A stretch of 64,000 nt of DNA from Verrucomicrobiota bacterium. GTDB lineage: Bacteria; Verrucomicrobiota; Verrucomicrobiia; Limisphaerales; JACRJZ01. The position numbers and the translations under genes are program-made. Positions 34,798 through 42,500 of this stretch are shown in pieces (positions within the stretch are counted from its first letter, which is position 1; every line of letters begins with the position of its first letter). Where the stretch lies: NCBI GenBank assembly GCA_016219875.1, contig JACRJZ010000137.1, forward strand, positions 37,127-101,126. The letters run 5' to 3'. The notes beneath the pieces are model-generated. The model was not told the DNA's origin, did no database searches, and saw only the letters and a program-made list of their open reading frames with translations.

Positions 34798-35090
34798 CTA
34801 CTCCCTCACCGCCCGCACGCGAGAGAACAGCGCGCGGTTCGTGCTGAAAAGGTCCAGCAGGATTGTCTGAAACGGAGTCGGCGGATGGTTGGTGAAGAGA
34901 GTCAGCCAATTCGTTCCAGCGGTGCCAAGACTCCTGCTCCGCTCCAGGAATTGCTTTGCTGCGACGCCGCCTTGCCCTTCGAGGCGAAGGCCGTTGGCTT
35001 CTGATTTCCGACCTCTGACTTCTGACGTCTGCCTTCGGCTTCACTGCTTTTCCACTTTCAGCCGGTAAAACTGCATCGCGTTCGTACTGA
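34798..35090 (-). pseudogene. Remnants of secreted-protein C-termini
   Basis: Two short pieces read on the minus strand. The one ending at the TAG 34798-34800 reads TNWLTLFTNHPPTPFQTILL, then DLFSTNRALFSRVRAV. The one ending at the TGA 35041-35043 reads STNAMQFYRLKVEKQ. Both look like the C-terminal tails of verrucomicrobial exoproteins (TLFTN...FQ...FYR patterns), but neither has a usable start or body. Between them lies a simple run of CTCTGACTTCTGACG type. Probably decayed genes; weak evidence. Confidence 0.4.
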
Positions 35091-35141
35091 TGGTGTCCCA
35101 CCCCCGTACGCACCACAAGACTGACAGCAAGATTGACAGAG

Positions 35142-35158
35142 GGTAGCCAAACGCTACC
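35142..35158. promoter_or_regulatory. Probable operator of the toxin-antitoxin pair
   Basis: Perfect inverted repeat GGTAGC-5 bp-GCTACC, 8 bp before the antitoxin ATG and just after a TTGACA hexamer at 35133-35138. The position fits autorepression by the antitoxin, which is usual for type II systems. No matching -10 box is clear. Confidence 0.55.
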
Positions 35159-35166
35159 GTGTGCGC

Positions 35167-35550
35167 ATGAGTCAACCGGTGAAGCTGTCCGACGCCCTGG
35201 TGCTGGATGCGCGCTTGGCGGGTGAAGCCTTGGAACGATCCATCGCTGGCCAAGTGGAATTCTGGGCCAGATTGGGGCGGGCCATCGAACCTTTGCTGCA
35301 AGGCGTTCAGGCGCTCACCTTGAGCCGCAACGCCACCGCCCGTCCGCTGTCCGCCTGCCTGGACTCCGTGGATTCTCCGGAGGGTCGTCGCCGGCTCGGT
35401 GAGTTCCTCCAGACCCAGCCGTATCTACACTATGAGCCGGCGGCCGATGCCCCCGGACTCTTGGTCCGCATCGAAGCCGACGGCAAACGCACGGTCGGTC
35501 GCTTCGTCAATCGCCAGTTCAAAGCCACGAAAGCCAGGCCCGCCCAGTGA
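35167..35550 (+). CDS. ParD-like antitoxin
   Basis: 127-residue protein from ATG 35167. The N-terminal half, LSDALVLDARLAGEALERSI followed by AGQVEFWARLGRAIEPLL, matches the ParD-like antitoxin family, with a ribbon-helix-helix-like DNA-binding region. The basic C-terminus (FVNRQFKATKARPAQ) would contact the toxin. It overlaps the zeta-toxin start by GTGA, as antitoxin-first pairs do. It likely neutralises the toxin and represses its own promoter through the operator at 35142-35158. Confidence 0.8.
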   Translation: MSQPVKLSDALVLDARLAGEALERSIAGQVEFWARLGRAIEPLLQGVQALTLSRNATARPLSACLDSVDSPEGRRRLGEFLQTQPYLHYEPAADAPGLLVRIEADGKRTVGRFVNRQFKATKARPAQ

Positions 35551-36128
35551 CGAGCCTGCCGCTGGACCAGCGTCCCGTCATCGTTGCGCTGGCCGGGCCG
35601 AACGGTGCGGGCAAGAGCACTTTCTACCACGCCCATCTCCACCCTGCCGGACTGCGCTTCGTCAACGCCGACGTGCTGGCGCGGGAACTCCGCCTCGATC
35701 CGTATGCCGCCGCGAAGGTGGCGGATGCGCTCCGGCGACAGTTGGTGCAACAACGTGAGAGCTTCGTTTTCGAAACCGTTTTCTCCGATCCCGTGGGCGA
35801 CAAACGGACCTTCCTGAAGGCGGCGGCGCAAGCGGGCTACACCGTGGTGCTTTGCTTCATCGGAATTTCCGGGCCGGACGTTTCCGAAGAACGCGTGGCC
35901 ATGCGGGTTTCTCAGGGCGGCCATGATGTGCCGACCGAGAAACTGGTGGCCCGTTTCCCACGCACTATGGCCAATCTCCAGGCCGCCCTTCGCGAACTCT
36001 CGCAGGTGTTGATCTTCGACAACGACGACTTGCGAACTCCCTTCCGACAGGTCGCCTGCTTTCAGAACGGTCAGCGCGTGAGTCTGAACCCACCGATGCT
36101 GAAATGGCTCAAGCCCCTGCTGCCGTAG
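35547..36128 (+). CDS. Zeta-toxin family kinase
   Basis: 193-residue P-loop kinase. Walker A GPNGAGKST at 17-25, then FVNADVLARELRLDPY and a conserved SFVFETVFSDP, all typical of zeta/PezT-like toxins, which phosphorylate UDP-N-acetylglucosamine in characterised cases. It starts at GTG 35547 inside the antitoxin stop (GTGA). The partner is a ParD-like protein, not the classical epsilon antitoxin. The protein is short, as are most chromosomal stand-alone zeta proteins. Confidence 0.85.
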   Translation: MTSLPLDQRPVIVALAGPNGAGKSTFYHAHLHPAGLRFVNADVLARELRLDPYAAAKVADALRRQLVQQRESFVFETVFSDPVGDKRTFLKAAAQAGYTVVLCFIGISGPDVSEERVAMRVSQGGHDVPTEKLVARFPRTMANLQAALRELSQVLIFDNDDLRTPFRQVACFQNGQRVSLNPPMLKWLKPLLP

Positions 36129-36332
36129 CGGCTTTCGGGAGATAGCTGGTGAACCTAGCAAAGCAGTCGAAACCACGGAACACTCGAAATGACACGGATT
36201 CCAGAACGACGCATCGAATCTCACGCAAAGCCGGACCAACACCTGCGACCAGATTTGGATGGATTCCATCGGGCAGTATGCACCATGAACATCCGGCATT
36301 GCCTGCGGGATATTCATGGTTACATTTCGGAC

Positions 36333-37469
36333 ATGATTGACCGCAAAAGCGACGTTGGACTGGTTCGCGCCGCCCTGAAACGGAGCCGCGTGGTCGCGCT
36401 GCTCGGCCCGCGCCAGTCCGGCAAGACCACGCTTGCCCGCCAGTTTGTTCCCGCCGACTCCCTCCGCTACTTCGATCTGGAAGACCCGCAAAGCCTCGCG
36501 CGTCTCAGCGAGCCGGACACCGCCTTGCGTCCGCTGAAAGGGCTGGTGGTCATTGACGAAATCCAGCGCCGCCCGGACCTCTTTCCCCTGCTGCGCGTGC
36601 TGGCGGATCGGCAGCCGTTCCCCGCCCGATTCCTCATTCTCGGCAGCGCATCACCGGACCTCTTGAAACAGTCATCCGAAACGCTCGCGGGCCGGCTGGA
36701 GACCATTTCGCTGGAAGGCTTCCGCCTGGCCGACCTGGGCGCGGCGGCGCAAACCCGGCATTGGATGCGGGGCGGATTCCCGTTGTCGTTCACCGCCCGC
36801 ACCGAACCCAACTCCCTTGCCTGGCGGCGTCAGTTCCTCCAGACCTTCCTGGAACGGGACGTTCCGCAGTTGGGCGTCACCATCCCGGCGGTCGCCTTGC
36901 GGCGCTTCTGGAACATGGTCGCCCACTACCACGGCCAGATTTGGAACGCGGCCGAACTCGCCCGCGCGCTGGCCGTCAACGAATCCACCGTGCGACGCTA
37001 TCTCGACCTGATGACCGGCCTGTTCATGATCCGGCAACTGCCGCCATGGTTCGAGAACCTCGGCAAACGCCAGGTCAAAGCGCCCAAGGTTTATGTCCGC
37101 GACAGCGGACTGCTCCACGCGCTGCTCGGCATCACCAACCAGCGCGATCTTGAACATCATCCGAAAGTCGGCGCTTCGTGGGAAGGTTACGCCGTTGAAG
37201 AAGTCCTCAAGGCGCTGCGCCCCGACGAGGTTTACTACTGGGCCACGCATCAGGGCGCGGAGATTGACCTCGTCCTCTTCAAGAACGGCCGCCGCATCGG
37301 TGTCGAGTGCAAGCGCGCGGACGCGCCGGTGCTTACGCCCTCCATGCGCATCGCGCTGGCCGACCTTAAGCTCGACGAACTCCGCGTCGTGTATCCCGGC
37401 GAAAAGCGTTACCCGCTGGCGAAAAAGGTCGAGGTCGTGACGCTGGCGGAACTGGTGAATGTAAAGTGA
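36333..37469 (+). CDS. AAA ATPase with DUF4143 domain
   Basis: 378-residue P-loop ATPase of the DUF4143 group, common in bacteria and archaea and of unsettled function. Walker A LLGPRQSGKTT at about 23-33, Walker B GLVVIDEIQRRPDLFPLL, sensor GSASPDLLK, then a winged-helix-like region (WNAAELARALAVNESTVRRY) and a C-terminal restriction-endonuclease-like fold (EIDLVLFKNGRRIGVECKRA). ATG 36333 is chosen; the frame is open 48 codons further up without family similarity. It lies 204 bp after the zeta toxin and before a second ATPase of the same group. Confidence 0.88.
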   Translation: MIDRKSDVGLVRAALKRSRVVALLGPRQSGKTTLARQFVPADSLRYFDLEDPQSLARLSEPDTALRPLKGLVVIDEIQRRPDLFPLLRVLADRQPFPARFLILGSASPDLLKQSSETLAGRLETISLEGFRLADLGAAAQTRHWMRGGFPLSFTARTEPNSLAWRRQFLQTFLERDVPQLGVTIPAVALRRFWNMVAHYHGQIWNAAELARALAVNESTVRRYLDLMTGLFMIRQLPPWFENLGKRQVKAPKVYVRDSGLLHALLGITNQRDLEHHPKVGASWEGYAVEEVLKALRPDEVYYWATHQGAEIDLVLFKNGRRIGVECKRADAPVLTPSMRIALADLKLDELRVVYPGEKRYPLAKKVEVVTLAELVNVK

Positions 37470-37580
37470 GTTCGGAGTCCCGCCTTCAGGCGGTTCGGGG
37501 CCGCGTGAACGCAGGAACTCCGAACAAACCGTGCGTCTCATTTCTGCATTCTTCATTCTGCCTTCATCCTTTCCCCAGCA

Positions 37581-37694
37581 GTCGTCCGGGTTGGCAAAGA
37601 ACCGGTTGAACTGGAGCGGGGGCTGGCAATGCGGACAGTGGGAGAACAGGCTCGCAGCAGCAGCGTCACGCAGGGCCGTCACGACGGCCGGCAA
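37581..37694 (-). pseudogene. Remnant of a STAND-protein C-terminal zinc ribbon
   Basis: On the minus strand this reads PAVVTALRDAAAASLFSHC, then PHCQPPLQFNRFFANPD. It aligns with the C-terminal ribbon of the large STAND protein (PAVVAAI...STCPHCQHPLQFNPFFAAAD). The piece stops at a GATGAAGGCAGAATGA-type repeat that recurs at 39110 and 39556. No start or further domains remain. It indicates a lost paralogue next to the ATPase genes. Confidence 0.65.
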
Positions 37695-37765
37695 GTCGGG
37701 CGGCAGAAGCAGCCTCTTCCGTCCCGGCGAATAGCTGGCAAGCTCACGCCAATTCTCGCGCCCAT

Positions 37766-37791
37766 CGTAAAACGGTCTGGACTATTTTACG
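37766..37791. promoter_or_regulatory. Palindrome upstream of second DUF4143 ATPase
   Basis: CGTAAAA-12 bp-TTTTACG, ending 20 bp before ATG 37812. It is the only AT-rich stretch in the region and could be an operator or promoter element for the ATPase gene. Confidence 0.45.
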
Positions 37792-37811
37792 ACGCTCGCA
37801 ACAATGGTCGT

Positions 37812-39011
37812 ATGAGCGAACGCGCCCGCCTTTACACGGCTATTTTGCAGGATCACCTGCAAAGGCACCGTCAGATGGCCCTGATCTCCGGGCCACGTCA
37901 GGTGGGCAAGACCACGACGTGCCGATCCCTCGGCGAAGCCTATTTCAACTGGGACAATTCCGATGACCGGCGACGCCTCCTGCGCGGGCCCGCTGCGCTG
38001 GCCGAAGCGCTGCAATTGGACCGTCTGCGTGCGCAGCCGCCTGTGGCCATCCTCGACGAACTGCACAAATACTCGAAATGGAAAACCTTGCTCAAAGGCT
38101 TCTTCGACACTCACGGCGACCGGGTGCGCCTGCTCGTGACGGGCAGTTCGCGGCTGGACGTTTTCCGCCGGGGTGGCGACAGCCTGATGGGGCGTTACCT
38201 GCTTTATCGCATGCATCCCTGGAGCGTGGGCGAATGTTTGCGAACCGGCCTGCCCGCGCGGGAGATCCAGCCGCCGGGCGAAGTGCCCGCCGCCGACTGG
38301 GACGCGCTTTGGGAGCATGGCGGATTCCCGGAGCCGTTTCTGCGGCGGGACACCCGCTTCACGCGCCGCTGGCGTTCGTTGCGGCAGGAACAACTCTCGC
38401 GGGAAGACCTTCGCGACGTCGCGCACATCACCGACCTCGGCACGATGGAAACCCTCATGCAACTCCTCGCCGAGCACAGCGCACAGCAGCTTGTCTATTC
38501 CAACCTCGCCCAGGAAATCCAGGTGTCCGTGGACACCGCCAAGCGATGGATTGATCTGCTGGGCCGCATGCACTACGGATTCATCGTTCGTCCCTGGTTC
38601 AAAAATGTCGCCAAGGCCCTGCGCAAGGAGCCTAAATGGTTCCTGCGCGACTGGAGCGGACTGGCAGACGACGGCGCACGGGCGGAAACCTTCGTCGCCT
38701 GCCACCTGCTCAAGGCGGTCGAGGGCTGGACGGACCTGGGACTGGGCGACTTCGAGTTGCGTTACCTGCGCGACAAACAGAAACGCGAAGTGGACTTCCT
38801 GGTCGTGCGCGACCGGCAGCCCTGGTTCCTGGTCGAAGTCAAGCTCACCGATGCGAACCTCTCCCCGTCGCTGGCCTATTTCCAGGCCCAGACGAAGGTC
38901 CTCCACGCCTTCCAGGTCGTGATGAACCTGCCCTACGAACCAGCCGATTGCTTTGCCGTTCGGCAACCCGTGGTGGTTCCCGCCAGGACCTTCCTGAGCC
39001 AACTTCTGTGA
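37812..39011 (+). CDS. AAA ATPase with DUF4143-like C-terminus
   Basis: 399-residue relative of the ATPase at 36333, but clearly a different branch. Walker A SGPRQVGKTTT at 26-36, Walker B PPVAILDELHKYSKWKTLLK, sensor LLVTGSSRLDVF, helix-turn-helix-like QEIQVSVDTAKRWIDLL, and the C-terminal nuclease-like fold (REVDFLVVRDRQPWFLVEVK) that carries D-x(n)-E-x-K. ATG 37812 is right after an AT palindrome. Function unknown; defence or toxin-like roles have been proposed for the group without firm proof. Confidence 0.87.
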   Translation: MSERARLYTAILQDHLQRHRQMALISGPRQVGKTTTCRSLGEAYFNWDNSDDRRRLLRGPAALAEALQLDRLRAQPPVAILDELHKYSKWKTLLKGFFDTHGDRVRLLVTGSSRLDVFRRGGDSLMGRYLLYRMHPWSVGECLRTGLPAREIQPPGEVPAADWDALWEHGGFPEPFLRRDTRFTRRWRSLRQEQLSREDLRDVAHITDLGTMETLMQLLAEHSAQQLVYSNLAQEIQVSVDTAKRWIDLLGRMHYGFIVRPWFKNVAKALRKEPKWFLRDWSGLADDGARAETFVACHLLKAVEGWTDLGLGDFELRYLRDKQKREVDFLVVRDRQPWFLVEVKLTDANLSPSLAYFQAQTKVLHAFQVVMNLPYEPADCFAVRQPVVVPARTFLSQLL

Positions 39012-39028
39012 CGTCGGCGAATACCGCT

Positions 39029-39128
39029 CGGAGTTCCGCCTTCAGGCGGCTCGGAACCGCGTCAACGCGGAACTCCAAACAAGCCGTGCGTCTGATTTCT
39101 GCATTCCTCATTCTGCCTTCATCCTTTC
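39029..39128. repeat. Partial family E repeat and simple repeat block
   Basis: GGAGTTCCGCCTTCAGGCGG, an AACTCCAAAC arm, then TTCTGCATTCCTCATTCTGC and CTTCATCCTTT. The same blocks occur in the same order at 37467-37575, about 1.56 kb upstream. The unit flanks both a STAND remnant and an mtfA remnant. Confidence 0.7.
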
Positions 39129-39506
39129 CGCCAAGGCGAGGATGACCGGGCCGCGCTGCCAGGACTGGCCGGCGAAGGCCGCCTGCTGCTCCTCGTCCTC
39201 TTCCGTGACGCGGGAGAAGTAGGTGCTCGGATAAACCAGGATGGATTTCAGGTCCGGGTAATAATCGGTGTCCCGATGCAGCAGCAGCAAACAGGCTTGC
39301 GCCGCGATGACGACGCGGATGTCATCCGTGATGACCAAGCTGTCGCAGCCTTCGAACTGCTTCTCCGCCAGGAACACCTGGATGTGCCCCTCCAGTTCCC
39401 GCTGATCTTCGGGCGGCAGACAGGTCAGCAAGGGAAAACGCCGGTGCAGAATCTCACGCCATTCCGGCGGAAAAGGTGTGGAACGGGGTCGCAGGCGGCG
39501 GCTCTT
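39108..39506 (-). pseudogene. mtfA: Truncated mtfA-like gene (zinc peptidase domain missing)
   Basis: The minus strand reads TPFPPEWREILHRRFPLLTC and LPPEDQRELEGHIQVFLAEK, then FEGCDSLVITDDIRVVIAAQ and ACLLLL...YYPDLKSILVYPS. This is the N-terminal half of MtfA, a zinc peptidase linked to PTS sugar regulation in enterobacteria. It breaks off after SWQRGPVILAL, before the HEFAH zinc site, and ends in residues coded by a repeat (AERMKAE). No ATG lies in frame at the 5' side, where the frame closes. The gene is almost certainly dead. Confidence 0.75.
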
Positions 39507-39555
39507 GGTGGGGAGAAGATCATGGTCTTCTGGCGACGCTATTCTTCTTCCTTCA

Positions 39556-42500
39556 TCATTCTGCCTTCATCCTTTTCGAGAGGCGCGCGTGCTCTTCGGC
39601 GAAGGGGCGGGCGGCTTCGGGTTGGCCCAAATGTTCGTAGTGCGCGGCAAGGGCTGCGAGATGGGCAAGGGTTTCTTCGTGGTCGGCGCCTTTCTCGCGG
39701 CGGGACTGTTCCAAGCCGCGCCGCAGGATTTCGGCATAGTTGTCCGCGGCGGCGAAGAACGGGTTGAACTGGAGCGGGTGCTGGCAATGCGGACAGGTGG
39801 AGAGAAATCCAGAATGCGGAATGCGGAATGCGGAATGAACCTGAATAGCCGCAACGACGGCGGGCGGCGGCGCGAACTCCTGGCCGCACACGGGACAGCG
39901 CGCCTGCTGGGGATTGGCGGCGGTGAGAATGCCTGGATCGGACGGGACGCCGTGCAATTCGAGGAACAACACCTCGCCTGTATTTGTGCCGGCGCAAATT
40001 ACATTCCCATCGCCGTTGAGGGCCACTGAATTGAAAGGCGCTGATGCTGAATACACGCCCAGGCATTGGCCACAATGTAGGTTCCAAACCCGCACCGTGT
40101 TGTCCACGCTCCCGCTAACCGCCCGCTGACTGTCTGCCGTCACTTCCACGCTCTTAACCCAGTTGGTGTGGCCTTTCAGCGTGCGCAGGCACGCGCCGCT
40201 CTCCAAGTCCCAGATCCGCAGCGTCAAGTCATAACCAGCCGACACCGCGCGTCGACCGTCCGGCGTCACACTTACGCTACTGACCAATCCGATGTGGCCC
40301 TCGAGCGTATGGAGGCATTGGCCACTCTCCATGTCCCATACACGAAGCGTCCCGTCCGTGCTTCCCGACACCGCACACTTACCATTTGGCGTTAAACTGA
40401 CACAATACGCTGTTTCGCCAGGACCTCCCCCCACTGTGCGGAGGCGTTGATCGCTGCCCAAGTTCCACACGTGTAACGTCACGTCCGAAGCCAACGATAC
40501 TACGCGCCAACCATCCGGAGTTGTGGATAAGCTGATGACAACAACGCCTTTCAAGGTGCGTAGGCATTGGCCACAGTCCAGATCCCACTCGCGCAATGTC
40601 TGATCATAACTAGCCGACACCGCGCGCCGCCCGTCAGGCGTCACACTCACCTTCAAGACGGTGGCACTATGGCCTTCCAGAGTGCGTAGGCACGCCCCGT
40701 TCTCCAAGTCCCACACCCTTAACGTATTGTCCCCACCCCCCGACACCGCGCGCCGCCCGTCAGACGTCACACTGACGCTACTAACTTCGTCGCTATGGCC
40801 TTCGCGCGGCCGCAGGGAAGAGCCATCTTCTAGGTTCCACACCCGTACCGTCCTGTCGCCACTCCCCGAAACCGCGAGTCGGCCATCCGCCGCTACGGTC
40901 ACCCCGTTAACATCGGCGCTGTGGCCTTCCAGTGTGCGCAGGCAGTGACCGGTTTCCAAGTTCCAGATGCGCAACGTTCTGTCGCCACTTGCTGACACCG
41001 CGTACCGACCGTCAGGCGTTATACTAACGCAGTTGACCGCCCAACTGTGGCCTGCAAGCGTTTGAAGGCACTGTCCGGCCTCCAAGTTCCACACGAGCAT
41101 TCTTTCGTCATGACTCCCGGATACCGCACGCCGACCATCTGGAGTCACACTCACGCTGAAGACCGAACTGGTGTGCCCCTCCAACTTGCGTAGGCATTGA
41201 CCGGACTCTAAGTCCCATACGCGCACCGTCTTGTCATGGCTCCCCGACACCGCGCGTCGACCATCCGGCGTCACGCTCACAGTCAAAACGCCATCGCAGT
41301 GCCCTTCCAATACCCAAAGGCATCGCCCTGTATGGAGATCCCATACTCGCAGGGTTTTGTCCTTACTTCCAGACACAGCACGCCGACCATCGGGTGTGAC
41401 GCTCACATTGACGACCCAATCACTATGGCCCTGCAATTCCCACAGGCGCTGGCCGCTTGTTAAGTCCCAGCTGGAAACCGTCTGGTATCGGCTCCCACAG
41501 ACCGCGAACCGTCCGTCCGGCGTCACGCTCACGCTCGAAGCTATCCAGCCGGGGCATTCTAGTACCTTCAGGCATTGGCCTGTTTGGAGATTCCAGACTC
41601 GTAGCTTCTCGTCTGAACCAGCCGAAAACGCAAGCCGACCGTCAGGCGTTACACTAACACTACTGACGCTCTGACTGTGGCCTTCGAGGGTGCGCAGCAG
41701 TGCGGGATTGGCGTTGCTGGCTGCAGTCGCTGGCCACCGGCGCAGCACCATTGGAGCTTGTCGCGAACTGATAGATCGAGTTGCAGCCTCATGCACTGGG
41801 CCGTTAGACAATTGATTGAACGCATGTTGCACCACGAAGCCGTCTCGTTTGCCAAACTCCAGCAACGGGTAGCACTCTGACTTGACAAAACCTGCAAACG
41901 CCCGCAAACGGTCAAGCCGTGTCGGCTTCTCTAGGACGCGCCGGCATTCTGCCTCAATCCGATCGCTGCTCCAAGGCTCCACCGACGGGATTATCTCCGG
42001 CAAGACTGGTTGCGATTCGGTAACTGCTTCACCACGCTTCATCCGATCACGCCGGTCACTCCACTGCCGGGCATACTCGATAATCTCCGCCGTCCACCGC
42101 CGCACACGTTCTTCACGGGCGCTTTCCCCGCGCAAATCCGCCTGCGCTTCCGGCAGGCTCTCCTGCGCCAGACGGTAGTCGGCGATCAACTCGAAAACCT
42201 GGCTGAGTCGGCATCGCGCCTCGACAAACCTCAGGTCGCAGAGGGTCTGGCAATAATCGTTTGTGCGTTGCGCCCCGACCAGATGGAACGCCACTTCGAG
42301 AAATGGACGCGGGCTGTTGCCTTTCCAACCCCGGTTTCCCTCCGGGTCGGCCTTGTCGCGGAAGTAGGTGGCGAGTTGGTCATGCGCCGCGAGTCGTTGA
42401 GATTCTGCCGGCAGGTAGGAGGTCGCCGCCGCCTCCCGGAACTGGCCGTGGTAGAAGTCGAGCAATTCGCCGCGCTGCATCAGGTAGGGACGCAGGAGTT

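Noticed and set aside
34786..35004. Plus-strand 72-codon frame
   Set aside because: Composition and the minus-strand remnant of an exoprotein tail argue against a plus-strand gene.
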